Assembly (NCBI RefSeq): GCF_003610255.1
Contig: NZ_RAPS01000001.1
Span: forward strand, 6,537,001-6,601,000
Direction of reading: 5' to 3'
Length of the DNA stretch: 64,000 bases
Source of the DNA: Streptomyces sp. TLI_171
Lineage (GTDB): Bacteria > Actinomycetota > Actinomycetes > Streptomycetales > Streptomycetaceae
This document shows, piece by piece, positions 24,500-33,289 of the stretch. The notes under the pieces are model-generated. The model made no database searches. It saw nothing but the letters and a program-made list of their open reading frames with translations, and had not been told where the DNA came from. Made by a program: the position numbers and the translations under genes. How positions within the stretch are numbered: the stretch's first letter is position 1; each line of letters starts with the position of its first letter.

Positions 24500-27160
24500 C
24501 TGCGCACGCGCGCGTCTCGGCGGATCATCACGGGCCGGCTCTCGCTCAGAGCGACCCTGCTCGTGCTGGCGATCGTCCCCGGAGTGGCGCTGGCCGCCCT
24601 GTGGGCGGTCACCAGCGGACAGCTCCTGCTGGACTTCCAGCGCCAGGCCGCCCAGGGCCTGCTCGCGCAGGAGGCCGGCCAGCCGTCCAACATCGTCTAC
24701 TACAACCTGCAGGAGGAGCGGCGCCTGAGCGCCGACGTCCTCGCCACCCACAGCGGAGGCAGTGAAGCGCTGAAGGCCCAGCGGGCCAAGACCGACGAAG
24801 CCATCCGCCAGTTCCAGAAGCTCTCCGACGTCTCCGCCGACGACGCGCCCGCCGAGGTGCGCGAGGCCGTCCAGCAGGCCCGCCAGGCGATCAACCAACT
24901 GCCCGCCCAGCGCGCCCTGGTGGACGGCGGCGGCGAGCAGCAGCAGGCCACGGTGTACCGCTACTACACCGACCTGATCGCGGTGGACCTCAAGCTCTTC
25001 GCGGCGCTCAGCCACGTCGACAACGGCAAGATGACCACCATCTCGCAGCCGCTGGTCGACCTGTTCTGGGGCAAGGAGATGATCTCCCGCTCGGACGCCC
25101 TGCTGGCCCGCGGCTGGCCCAGCGGCAGCCTGAGCTCCGAGGACTACCAGCAGCTCCGGCAGGCCATCGCCGAACAGGACTTCCAGTTCGGCACCAAGGC
25201 GCTGCCCTACCTGGCCGCCGACGAGACCGCGATGTGGCAGAAGATCGCCGCCAGCCCGGCCTGGCAGGCCAAGCTCCGGGTCGAGCAGGACCTGCTGAAG
25301 CCGACCGCCGCCGACCGCAGCGGCCGGGTCGCGCTCGGCGTCGACCAGAGCAGCTGGCGCCAGTCGGTCGACGCCCTCACCCCCGACCTCGTCGGCCTGC
25401 TGGAGCACCGCACCGGCTACGTCGTCGAGCAGGGCAAGAGCAGCATCATCGCGCTGGCCCTGCGCCTGGTCCTCACCACCGTGGTCGGCCTGGTCGCGGT
25501 CGTCGCGGTCGCCATCACCTCCTGGCGGCTCACCCGCACCCTGCGCCGCCGGATCAGCCGGCTCCAGCAGCAGGCCGAGGACCTCGAGAACACCCTGCCC
25601 GAGGTGGTCGAACGCCTCGGCAACGGCGAGCAGGTCGACCTGGAGGAGCACGCCCGGGCCATCGAGCGCGACCCGTGGGCCCGCACCGAGGACGAACTCG
25701 CCAAGCTCGCCGAGGCGTTCAACCTGGCCCGGACCAGCGCCGTGCAGGCCGCCGTCGCCCAGGCCGAGCAGCACCGCGCCTACGAGCGCCTGCTGCAGCG
25801 GATCGCCCGCCGCACCCAGCTGCTGATCGGCCAGCAGCTGAAGAAGCTCGACGAACTGGAACGCCGGCACGAGGACCCGGAGTTCCTGGAGGGCCTGTTC
25901 GACCTCGACCACCTCACCGCGCGCCTGCGCCGCTACGAGGAGAACCTGGTCATCCTGGCCGGCGGCACCCCGCACCGGCGCTGGCGCAAGCCGGTCCCGC
26001 TGCTGGACGTGATGCGCGCCGCCCAGGGCGAGGTCCAGGACTACCGGCGGGTCGTCATCGACCTGGACGGCAGCCCGTGGATCTCCGAGCGGGCCGTCGG
26101 CCCGGTCGCCCACGTGCTCGCCGAGCTGATCGAGAACGCCCTGACCTTCTCCCGCCCGCCGAACCCGGTCGAGGTCCGGGCCGGCCGGGTCAGCCGCGGC
26201 GTGGCGATCGAGGTCGAGGACCGCGGCCTCGGTATGGACGAGGAACAGATCGACGAGGCCAACGAGCTGATGACCCGTCCGCCCCGGGCCGACGTGCTGG
26301 CCCGCGGCGACGACATCCGCCTCGGCTTCTACGTGATCGCCCGGCTCGCCGAGCAGCACGGTCTGCGGATCGAGTTCCGGCAGTCCGCGTTCGGCGGCAC
26401 CCGGGTCGTGGTGCTGGTCCCCGACGAACTGATCGTCCCCGACCCGACCGCCCGGCCGACCGTCGTCCCGGCGCAGTCCACCGGCGGCCTGCCCACCCGC
26501 TCCCGCGGCCAGGCGCTGGCCGGCGTCGCGGCGCTCTCCGGGCTTCCCGACCCGGTCGCCGAGCACCTGGCCCTCCCGCCGGTCACCGCGGAGGTTCCCT
26601 ACGTGCCGATCGAGGACCCGTACGCGCCCGTCGCCCACCCGCAGCACGAGCTGATCGGCGGTCACCCGCAGGAGTACCTGGCGGCCGGCCACGAGCAGCC
26701 GTTCCCCGACGCGGTCCAGCCGCTGGAGGCCGCCCCCGCCCCGTACGCGCTGCCCGCGCCGTACCTGCCGGAGCCGGTCGCGGTCGAACCGTGGCCCGCC
26801 GAGCCCGCGCCCGCCGAGCCGTTCCACGGCGGGGGCTACCCGCAGGCCGCCCCGGCGCTGCCGGCCGGCGAGCCGCCGCTGCCCCGGCGGATCCGCCAGG
26901 CCAGCCTGGTCGACGAGCTGCGGATCGACCCCGCCGCCCCGGCCCCCGCCCCCGCCCCGCCCCGCTGGGACGAGAACCCGCTGTTCCGACCGGCCCCCCG
27001 ACGGGCCGGAGCAGCGATCGGCGCGTTCCAGCGGCGTTCCCGGGAAGCGAGGTCCGGGCCCGTCCCGCCGGCCGCGGACAGCACCGCGCCCGGCGAGCGG
27101 CCCGAGCCCGCCGACACCTGGAACACCCATCCCATCCCGACGAGAGAAGACCGGTCATGA
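24500..27160 (+). CDS. cvnA: Conservon sensor kinase CvnA, apparently with a CTG start
   Basis: About 886 residues: a basic N-terminus (RTRASRRIITGRLSLRAT), membrane helix 1 (about 18-38), an extracytoplasmic nitrate-sensor-like helical domain to about 312, helix 2 (about 316-340), a HAMP-like segment, and a histidine-kinase ATPase domain (HVLAELIENALTFS, EDRGLGMDEE, RLGFYVIARLAEQHG). The proline-rich tail of about 200 residues ends at the roadblock gene. From the TGA at 24422 to GTG 24563 the frame has no ATG, GTG or TTG, and starting at 24563 would remove part of helix 1. CTG at 24500 lies six bases after AAGGAG, so it is the best start. Confidence 0.85.
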   Translation: MRTRASRRIITGRLSLRATLLVLAIVPGVALAALWAVTSGQLLLDFQRQAAQGLLAQEAGQPSNIVYYNLQEERRLSADVLATHSGGSEALKAQRAKTDEAIRQFQKLSDVSADDAPAEVREAVQQARQAINQLPAQRALVDGGGEQQQATVYRYYTDLIAVDLKLFAALSHVDNGKMTTISQPLVDLFWGKEMISRSDALLARGWPSGSLSSEDYQQLRQAIAEQDFQFGTKALPYLAADETAMWQKIAASPAWQAKLRVEQDLLKPTAADRSGRVALGVDQSSWRQSVDALTPDLVGLLEHRTGYVVEQGKSSIIALALRLVLTTVVGLVAVVAVAITSWRLTRTLRRRISRLQQQAEDLENTLPEVVERLGNGEQVDLEEHARAIERDPWARTEDELAKLAEAFNLARTSAVQAAVAQAEQHRAYERLLQRIARRTQLLIGQQLKKLDELERRHEDPEFLEGLFDLDHLTARLRRYEENLVILAGGTPHRRWRKPVPLLDVMRAAQGEVQDYRRVVIDLDGSPWISERAVGPVAHVLAELIENALTFSRPPNPVEVRAGRVSRGVAIEVEDRGLGMDEEQIDEANELMTRPPRADVLARGDDIRLGFYVIARLAEQHGLRIEFRQSAFGGTRVVVLVPDELIVPDPTARPTVVPAQSTGGLPTRSRGQALAGVAALSGLPDPVAEHLALPPVTAEVPYVPIEDPYAPVAHPQHELIGGHPQEYLAAGHEQPFPDAVQPLEAAPAPYALPAPYLPEPVAVEPWPAEPAPAEPFHGGGYPQAAPALPAGEPPLPRRIRQASLVDELRIDPAAPAPAPAPPRWDENPLFRPAPRRAGAAIGAFQRRSREARSGPVPPAADSTAPGERPEPADTWNTHPIPTREDRS

Positions 27161-27594
27161 CGCGCACTACCGCCACCCACCAGGACCTCGACTGGCTGCT
27201 GGACGGCCTGGTGGACTCGGTGGCCGGGACCAGGAACGCCGTCCTGCTCTCCGACGACGGCCTCGTGGTCAGCCACTCCCGCACCATCGACCGCTCCGAC
27301 GCCGAGCGCCTGGCCGCCGTCGCCACCGGCCAGCAGAGCCTGGCCCGCGGCGTCGGCCAGCTGTTCGCGGGCGGGCCGGTGCACCAGGTGATCGTCGAAC
27401 TGGCCGACCTGTGGCTGTTCGTCATCGCCGCCGGCTCGGGCACCCACCTGGCCGTGGTCGCCTCCCAGGACGTCGACGCGGAGGTCATGTCGCTGGCCAT
27501 GCACAACCTGGTGCAGCAGGTCGGCCAGAAGCTCAGCACCCCGCAGCGCGGCGAGTTCGACGCGTTCGGCGCCCGCAGCGGGCAGCGCGCGTGA
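27157..27594 (+). CDS. cvnB: Roadblock/LC7 protein CvnB
   Basis: A 145-residue roadblock/LC7-fold protein (DLDWLLDGLVDSVAGTRNAVLLSDDGLVVS, then LWLFVIAAGSGTHLAVVAS). In conservons this protein is thought to act as a regulator of the GTPase, similar to MglB with MglA. The ATG overlaps the end of cvnA. The C-terminal 20 residues are polar and probably disordered. Confidence 0.93.
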   Translation: MTRTTATHQDLDWLLDGLVDSVAGTRNAVLLSDDGLVVSHSRTIDRSDAERLAAVATGQQSLARGVGQLFAGGPVHQVIVELADLWLFVIAAGSGTHLAVVASQDVDAEVMSLAMHNLVQQVGQKLSTPQRGEFDAFGARSGQRA

Positions 27595-27998
27595 ACGCCC
27601 ACTGGGCCGACGAGTACGAGGACGACGACGGTGCGGACAGCATGGTGCGGCCGTACACCATCACCCGGGGCCGCACCGCTCCCGAACGCGACGACCTCAC
27701 CCTCATCACCCTGCTCACCAGCGTGCCGGGGCCGGTCGACGCGTTCGGCGCGCCGGTCCGGCCCGGCCGGCTGCAGCCCGAGCACCGGATGATCCTCGAC
27801 CGCTGCCGGACGCCGGCCGCCGTCGCCGAGGTCGCCGCCGACCTCGACCTGCCGGTCTCGGTGACCAAGATCCTGCTCGGCGACCTCGTCGAGCAGGGCC
27901 TCCTGTCGGCCCGGGCCCCGATCTCGGTGGCCCGCGCCGCGGGCGGCGCCGACCGCGGCCTGCTGGCCGCCGTACGTGAGGGCCTGAGGAGGCTTTGA
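27591..27998 (+). CDS. cvnC: DUF742 protein CvnC
   Basis: A 135-residue DUF742 protein started by a GTG that overlaps the cvnB stop. The conserved VRPYTITRGRT box is near residue 20, and the winged-helix-like AVAEVAADLDLPVSVTKILLGDLVEQGLL follows. It ends one base before the ATG of the GTPase, unlike the two other conservons here, where cvnC and cvnD overlap by 20 bp. Confidence 0.92.
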   Translation: MNAHWADEYEDDDGADSMVRPYTITRGRTAPERDDLTLITLLTSVPGPVDAFGAPVRPGRLQPEHRMILDRCRTPAAVAEVAADLDLPVSVTKILLGDLVEQGLLSARAPISVARAAGGADRGLLAAVREGLRRL

Positions 27999-27999
27999 G

Positions 28000-28563
28000 A
28001 TGACGACCACCCAGGCGGGCGCCGCCGCGGTCAAGATCCTGATCGCCGGCGGCTTCGGCGTCGGCAAGACCACCCTGGTCGGCGCGGTCAGCGAGGTCGC
28101 CCCGCTGCGCACCGAGGAGTACCTGACCACCGCCAGCGTCGGCGTGGACGACCTCTCCGGTGTCGACCAGAAGACCACCACCACCGTCGCCCTGGACTTC
28201 GGCCGCATCACCATCAGCACCGAGCTGGTGGTGTACCTGTTCGGCACGCCCGGCCAGGAGCGGTTCTGGTTCATGTGGAACGACCTGGTCAACGGTGCGC
28301 TCGGCGGCGTGGTCATCGCCGACACCCGCCGGCTGGAGACCAGCTTCGCCTCGATCGACTTCTTCGAGAGCCGGGGCATCCCGTTCGTGGTCGCGATCAA
28401 CTGCTTCCACGGCGTCAACACCCGCACCGACGCCGAGATCCGGGCCGCCCTCGACCTCGACCCGCACGTGCCGATGCTGGTCGGCGACGTCCGCGAGCGG
28501 CCGTTCGGCCGGGACGTGCTGCTCGCCCTGGTCGACCACCTGATCGCGCTCCCGGTCGGCTGA
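28000..28563 (+). CDS. cvnD: Conservon small GTPase CvnD
   Basis: A 187-residue GTPase with P-loop GGFGVGKTTLVG, switch regions TTTVALDFG and LFGTPGQERFWFMW, and an atypical base-recognition loop NCFH in place of NKxD. It completes the four-gene conservon. GAGGAGG precedes the ATG. The output is unknown; an FAD monooxygenase gene follows 58 bp later and may belong to the same transcription unit. Confidence 0.94.
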   Translation: MTTTQAGAAAVKILIAGGFGVGKTTLVGAVSEVAPLRTEEYLTTASVGVDDLSGVDQKTTTTVALDFGRITISTELVVYLFGTPGQERFWFMWNDLVNGALGGVVIADTRRLETSFASIDFFESRGIPFVVAINCFHGVNTRTDAEIRAALDLDPHVPMLVGDVRERPFGRDVLLALVDHLIALPVG

Positions 28564-28621
28564 CCGCTTCCCCACCGGCCGCCTCCCCCAGCGCGGCCTT
28601 CCCGAACCCACGGAGAGACCC

Positions 28622-29755
28622 ATGGCAACACCCCTGCGCGTCCTCGTCCACGGCGGTGGCATCGGCGGCCTCAGCCTCGCCGTCGCGCTCGCCCGCCGCG
28701 GCCACACCGTCGAGGTCGCCGAGATCCGCGAGCAGCTCGACGCGCTCGGCGTCGGCATCATCCAGCCGTCCAACGCGCTGCACGTGATGCGCGAACTCGG
28801 CATCCTGGACGACTGCCTGAAGGCCGGCTTCGAATGGGAGGTGCTGACCATCTGCGACCCGGCCGGCAACACGCTGGCGAAGATCCCGCAGCCGCGGATG
28901 GACGAGGCTCCCGCCAACAACGGCATCCCCCGCCCGGCGCTGGCCGAGGTGCTCGGCCGGGCCGCCGCCGAGGCCGGCGCGACCGTGCGCTTCGGCACCA
29001 CCGTGGTCGAACTCGCCGACGACGGCGAGGGCGTGGACGTCACACTGTCCGACGGCTCCACCGGCCGCTGGGACCTGGTGGTGGGCTTCGACGGCATCGG
29101 CTCGCCGCTGCGCACCCGCCTGTACGGCGACGCCTACCGCCCCGAGTACACCGGCTTCGCCAACTGGCGGGTCACCGTGCCCCGGCAGCCCGAGGTGCAG
29201 GGCGTGGTGATGAGCACCGGCAACCGGTCCGCGAAGGCGCTGCTCACCCCGATCACCGAGGAACTGATGTACCTGGGCGCGGTGTTCGCCGAGGCAGAGG
29301 AGTTCCGCCCGGACCCGGAGCGCGCCCACGAGCAGCTCGCCGAGCGGCTGGCCGGCTTCGGCGGCCCGGTCGCCGAGGCGCTCGCCCAGGTCACCGACCC
29401 GGCCGCGGTGGTGTACTCGCGGATCTCCCAGGTGACGGTGGACCGGCCCTGGCACGTCGGCCGGGTGGTGCTGGCCGGCGACGCCGCGCACGCCTCCACC
29501 CCGCACCTGGCGCAGGGCGCCGCGATGGCCGTCGAGGACGCCCTGGTGCTCGCCCAGGAGCTGGACGCCGCCGACACGGTGCCCGCCGCCCTGCAGGCCT
29601 GGGAGGCCCGCCGCCGCCCGCGCGCGATGTTCGTCCAGTCGCTGTCCCGGGCGATCCTCAAGCAGGAGACCGGCACGCCCACCACGCCGGAGGAGGACGA
29701 GCTCCTCAAGGTCGGCATCCCCGGCGCCGCCCACGTGCTGGTCAAGCCGTACTGA
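28622..29755 (+). CDS. FAD-dependent monooxygenase (PHBH-like)
   Basis: A 377-residue class A flavoprotein: N-terminal dinucleotide motif VHGGGIGGLSLAVALARRG, the DG motif LVVGFDGIGSPLR and the second FAD motif VLAGDAAHASTPHLAQGAAMAVEDA. Family members hydroxylate aromatic or polyketide substrates with NAD(P)H. No signal peptide. ACGGAGAG precedes the ATG. It follows a conservon, where other actinobacteria often place cytochrome P450 genes, so it may be the oxidative effector of this conservon. A bidirectional hairpin closes the unit. Confidence 0.88.
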   Translation: MATPLRVLVHGGGIGGLSLAVALARRGHTVEVAEIREQLDALGVGIIQPSNALHVMRELGILDDCLKAGFEWEVLTICDPAGNTLAKIPQPRMDEAPANNGIPRPALAEVLGRAAAEAGATVRFGTTVVELADDGEGVDVTLSDGSTGRWDLVVGFDGIGSPLRTRLYGDAYRPEYTGFANWRVTVPRQPEVQGVVMSTGNRSAKALLTPITEELMYLGAVFAEAEEFRPDPERAHEQLAERLAGFGGPVAEALAQVTDPAAVVYSRISQVTVDRPWHVGRVVLAGDAAHASTPHLAQGAAMAVEDALVLAQELDAADTVPAALQAWEARRRPRAMFVQSLSRAILKQETGTPTTPEEDELLKVGIPGAAHVLVKPY

Positions 29756-29772
29756 CGCCCGATCGGCAAGGC

Positions 29773-29805
29773 GGAGGGGCCGGGCAGTCGCTGCCCGGCC
29801 CCTCC
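29773..29805. terminator. Hairpin terminator between convergent genes
   Basis: GGAGGGGCCGGGCAG (29773-29787) and CTGCCCGGCCCCTCC (29791-29805) form a perfect 15-bp stem with a TCG loop and no U-tract, placed between the monooxygenase and dipeptidase stops. It can serve both strands. Confidence 0.75.
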
Positions 29806-29816
29806 GTGCTGCCGGC

Positions 29817-31877
29817 TCAGGCGCCGTGCACCGACACCTCGTAGAGCGAGTAGCCCCACTGGGTGGCCCGCGCGGTGCCGTGGAAGCGCACGAACCGGGC
29901 CGAGGTCGGGGCGAACGAGGCGGTGTCCAGCCCGCCGTCACCTGTGGTGGTGGACCAGACGGTGCGCCAGTTCGTCCCGTCCGCGGACACCTCGATCCGG
30001 TAGCCCGTGGCGTACGCCCGCTCCCAGTCCAGCGTCACCCGGTCCACGATCCGCGCCGCGCCCAGGTCGACGCTCAGCCACTGGTCGTCGCTCCAGTCGC
30101 TGGCCCACCGGGTGCCGCGGTCGCCGTCCACCGCCCGGCCCGGCTGGAACGAGGTGAACGGGTTCCACTCCGCGGAGCTCGCCGAGGTCGCCGCCCCCTT
30201 CGCCAACTCCCGCCCGGCGTCGTGGACTTCGGTGGCCCGCCAGGTGGTCAGGTAGGACTGCGCGCCCTTCATCAGGTCGTTCACCACGCCCTGCCCGCCG
30301 GACAGCCGGATCTGCTCGATCCAGTCCGGCAGCAGCCCGGCGTGCGCCAGCCCGTCGGTGTTGACGTCCCAGGTCCGGCTGCCGGTCACCTGCCGGTCCA
30401 GCACCGAGCCGCCGTCGGCGGACCGGAACGGGTACGTGACGGTGTTCGGCGCGCCGGCGCCGACCGGGCCCGGCCAGCCGCCCACGCCGTTCAGGTCGCT
30501 GCCGTAGCCGTAGCCCACGCCGTACTGGTCGCGCAGCGCCTTGGTGCGGTTGGCCTCGGCCACGAAGCCGTTGGCGTCGTGCGGGTACTGCGCCGCGAAC
30601 CCGCCCAGCCTGTACAGGCGTTCGGTCCAGTTCAGGTCCATCCAGCTGTGGCTGGAGATGACGCCCGGGTAGCCCTTGGACTCCAGGATCTCGAAGGCGC
30701 TCTTCGCCGCCTTGACGCTCATGTGGTCGACTTCGAGCATCATGTGGCGCTTCGTCATGCCGTCGATCGCGTACGCGCCGAGGTCGGTCAGCCCGCGGGT
30801 GTTGCACTGCGCGGCCGCCGGGTACGTCGGCAGGCTCACTCCGGCCGGCAGCATCGACCGGGCCTGCGCGGTGGGCAGGCCGATCGGGTTGTCGTGCTGC
30901 GGCCCGGCGCACTGCTCGGTGGTCCAGAAGGTGCCGGTGGACAGGAACTGCCCGGCGTTCACCGCCACCCCGGTGGTGCCCTCGTCGAAGCGCACCCCGC
31001 ACAGCGCGTTGTCGAACTTGTGGCACAGGAACATGCTGCGCACCCCGAGCGCGTACAGCTCGTCCAGGCCGCGGTCGATCGCCGCCCGGTCGCACTGCGG
31101 CACGTCCAGGATCATCTTGCAGCCGAACGGCTCGGAGGTCTCCACCCCGAGCACCACCGCCAACTTGCCCTGGGCGACCACGGAACGGGCCTGCTCGGAG
31201 TCGGTGACGATGCGGAACCAGCCCTTGCCCGGGCCGCCGTACATCGTGTCGATGTAGTCCTGCAGTTCGTACGACTTGCGGGCCTCGGTGCGGATCGCGT
31301 CCATCTCGTCGCAGCCGCGGTCCTTGTACGGGTAGATCGAGCACAGCAGGCCGTTGGTCACCAGGTCGTTGACCAGCACCCGCTCACCGCCGCGCCAGGC
31401 GCGCTCCACCCAGGCGTAGTAGTCCTGCTGGTGGCTGAGCGAGTCGTGGGCCGGCCAGTCGTTGAACGTCGGCCAGCCGACCGGGTCGTGGTGCCCGTCC
31501 GCGCCGCCCGTGACGTTCTCGAACAGCGCCAGCGACCCGTCCGGGTAGTGCTCCGGGCAGTCCTTCAGCGCGTCCGCGACGCCCTGCTGGGAGAACGCGG
31601 AACCGCAGATCACCCGCCCGCCGAATCCCTCGGCGGACATCAGGTGGTTGTGCGCGTCGACGAACCCGCGGACGCTGCCGTCCGGGTTCGTGCCGTGGAA
31701 CGGCTCGCCGGTCACGTTGATCTGCGAGTCGGGCGCCGGCCTGGCGGTGGGGTTCCACCAGCTCTCGGCGGCACGGGCGTCGGAGCCCGGCACGGCGCCG
31801 GTGGCGAGCGCGGCCGCGAGCAGCAGCAGCGGCAGCAGACGGGCGAGGACGTTCCTGGCCCGGTGGGTCCCGGTCAT
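29817..31877 (-). CDS. Secreted amidohydrolase/dipeptidase-like protein with discoidin domain
   Basis: A 686-residue exported protein. The signal peptide (basic start, then LLPLLLLAAALATGAV) probably ends near residue 36. The catalytic part contains FVDAHNHLMS, LGVETSEPFGC, MLEVDHMS and ISSHSWMD, the histidine-rich pattern of membrane-dipeptidase/amidohydrolase proteins. The last 130 residues are an F5/8-type C (discoidin, CBM32-like) domain (FQPGRAVDGDRGTRWASDWSDDQWLSVDLG) that likely binds carbohydrate. Many Cys residues suggest disulfides. Substrate unknown. It faces the SDR gene across a 509-bp region. Confidence 0.85.
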   Translation of the reverse strand: MTGTHRARNVLARLLPLLLLAAALATGAVPGSDARAAESWWNPTARPAPDSQINVTGEPFHGTNPDGSVRGFVDAHNHLMSAEGFGGRVICGSAFSQQGVADALKDCPEHYPDGSLALFENVTGGADGHHDPVGWPTFNDWPAHDSLSHQQDYYAWVERAWRGGERVLVNDLVTNGLLCSIYPYKDRGCDEMDAIRTEARKSYELQDYIDTMYGGPGKGWFRIVTDSEQARSVVAQGKLAVVLGVETSEPFGCKMILDVPQCDRAAIDRGLDELYALGVRSMFLCHKFDNALCGVRFDEGTTGVAVNAGQFLSTGTFWTTEQCAGPQHDNPIGLPTAQARSMLPAGVSLPTYPAAAQCNTRGLTDLGAYAIDGMTKRHMMLEVDHMSVKAAKSAFEILESKGYPGVISSHSWMDLNWTERLYRLGGFAAQYPHDANGFVAEANRTKALRDQYGVGYGYGSDLNGVGGWPGPVGAGAPNTVTYPFRSADGGSVLDRQVTGSRTWDVNTDGLAHAGLLPDWIEQIRLSGGQGVVNDLMKGAQSYLTTWRATEVHDAGRELAKGAATSASSAEWNPFTSFQPGRAVDGDRGTRWASDWSDDQWLSVDLGAARIVDRVTLDWERAYATGYRIEVSADGTNWRTVWSTTTGDGGLDTASFAPTSARFVRFHGTARATQWGYSLYEVSVHGA

Positions 31878-32386
31878 GGATCACCTCTCGGCTCGGGGAG
31901 GCGGCGGTGGGGGAGCGCCGCACCCGGCACGAGCCGGTGCGCGGTTCTCCCGAGAATCCCGAGCCCCTGACGGGCCGTCAAGGCATTCGACCGGATTTAC
32001 TGACCGGTCAGTAGTAAATGGCATGAGGGTGATATGTCGACGAGTCGTCAACTGCCTGACCTGGGACGCGCGTCGGGCCCGGCCCCGTGGGGAGGGGCGG
32101 GCCCGGGCGAGCGAAGGCGGTGCCGGACCCGTCAGTGCCGGTCGGGGCGGTGACGGGCCGGCGGCGCGACTTCTATGGAGCGGGGGTGGAGCCGAACGGA
32201 CATCAGTTCTCCTGGGAAGGTCGGACGCCGCGTGGGACGGCGGCGCTGCCCGAACCGTAGGGTGATCCGACGAACGCCGCGGCCGGGACGCGCCGCCGAC
32301 ACCCGGCGGGTCGCCCGAAGGGTCGAAGGGCCCGTCGGCCGGTCGGTCGATGCGACGCCGGGCTACCGCCCGGTACGGTCGGAGCC
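31878..32386. other. Intergenic region with TetR-type palindrome
   Basis: No gene is supported in this 509-bp divergent region. It holds a perfect 16-bp palindrome TACTGACCGGTCAGTA (31998-32013), of the sort bound by TetR-family repressors, and a second dyad TGACGGGCCGTCA (31968-31980). A weak minus-strand promoter can be drawn from TTGACG (31982-31977) to GATTCT (31958-31953) with an 18-bp spacer, which would serve the dipeptidase gene. No TetR gene is adjacent. Confidence 0.5.
32374..32379 (+). promoter_or_regulatory. Probable -10 of a leaderless SDR mRNA
   Basis: TACGGT ends seven bases before the ATG at 32387, and the GGAG in between is only two bases from the start, too close for a ribosome site. 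A leaderless transcript is likely. TGCGAC (32351-32356) is a weak -35 with 17-bp spacing. Confidence 0.4.
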
Positions 32387-33163
32387 ATGACGACAGCTCT
32401 CATCACCGGCGCCACCGCCGGCATCGGCGCCGCGTTCGCCAACCGCCTGGCCCGCGACGGCCGCGACCTGGTGCTGGTCGCCCGCGACGTCGAACGCCTC
32501 GCCGCGACCGCCGCCGAGCTCACCGCCCGCCACGGCGTCCGGGTCGAGACCCTCGCGGCCGACCTCGCCACCGAGACGGGCATCGAAGCCGTCGAGCACC
32601 GCCTGCGCGACAGCGAGCAGCCGGTCGACCTGCTCATCAACAACGCCGGCTTCGGCAACCGCGGCGCGTACCTGGACGTTCCCGTCCAGGACGAGATCGA
32701 CATGGTCAAGGTGCACATCGAGGCCGTGCTGCGGCTGACCACCGCCGCCGTGCCCGGCATGCGCGAGCGCGGCTTCGGCGCCGTGGTCAACGTCGCCTCG
32801 GTCGCCGCGTTCGTCCCGCGCGGCACCTACGGCGCGACCAAGGCCTGGGTCGTCAACTTCACCCTCGGCATCGCCCGCGACCTGGCCGGCAGCGGCGTCC
32901 GCCTCCAGGCCCTGTGCCCCGGCTTCACCCGCACCGAGTTCCACCAGCGGGCCGGCATGGGCACCTCCTCGATCCCGTCCTGGGGCTGGCTCACCGCCGA
33001 GCGCGTGGTCAACGACTCCCTCGCCGACCTCGCCCGCAACCGGCCGCTCTGCGTCCCGGGCAAGCGCTACAAGGCCGCCGTCGCCGCCGCCCGGCTGCTG
33101 CCGGCGGGCGGCCTCGGCAAGCTCTCCAACACGGCGGGCCGCGACTACCGCAAGGAGAGGTGA
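32387..33163 (+). CDS. Short-chain dehydrogenase/reductase
   Basis: A 258-residue SDR: ALITGATAGIGAAFANRLA cofactor loop, NNAGFGN, catalytic Ser in NVASVAAFVP and YGATK. The profile resembles the DltE/YqjQ-like group of SDRs. Substrate unknown; it appears monocistronic. It is distinct from the SDR at 23203-24093. Confidence 0.88.
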   Translation: MTTALITGATAGIGAAFANRLARDGRDLVLVARDVERLAATAAELTARHGVRVETLAADLATETGIEAVEHRLRDSEQPVDLLINNAGFGNRGAYLDVPVQDEIDMVKVHIEAVLRLTTAAVPGMRERGFGAVVNVASVAAFVPRGTYGATKAWVVNFTLGIARDLAGSGVRLQALCPGFTRTEFHQRAGMGTSSIPSWGWLTAERVVNDSLADLARNRPLCVPGKRYKAAVAAARLLPAGGLGKLSNTAGRDYRKER

Positions 33164-33201
33164 GGCCGCAGCCGACCGGGCGCGCCCGGGGAATGCAGAG
33201 A

Positions 33202-33240
33202 AGCTTAGGTTTGCTAATGGTGAGCAAGGCTCGTTAAGCT
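33202..33240. promoter_or_regulatory. Dyad-rich promoter of the ABC exporter, weak iron-box resemblance
   Basis: Nested dyads occur here: AGCTTA (33202-33207) with TAAGCT (33235-33240), and TTGCT (33211-33215) with AGCAA (33223-33227). TTGCTA (33211-33216) and TAAGCT (33235-33240), 18 bp apart, can serve as -35 and -10. The stretch TTAGGTTTGCTAA resembles half of a DmdR iron box but is one base short, so iron control is only a possibility. Confidence 0.35.
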
Positions 33241-33289
33241 CGGCCGCGCCCGTCGCCCCGACCGGCTCCCCGACCCCCAGGAGGTCCCC

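Noticed and set aside
24495..24728. ATG start of a 77-codon frame just after AAGGAG
   Set aside because: Spacing to the ribosome site is one base, the peptide has no recognisable features, and it overlaps the kinase, whose frame is clearly coding.
26583..28631. Minus-strand frame of 682 codons opposite the middle conservon
   Set aside because: It is antisense to four well-defined conservon genes and has no domain of its own.
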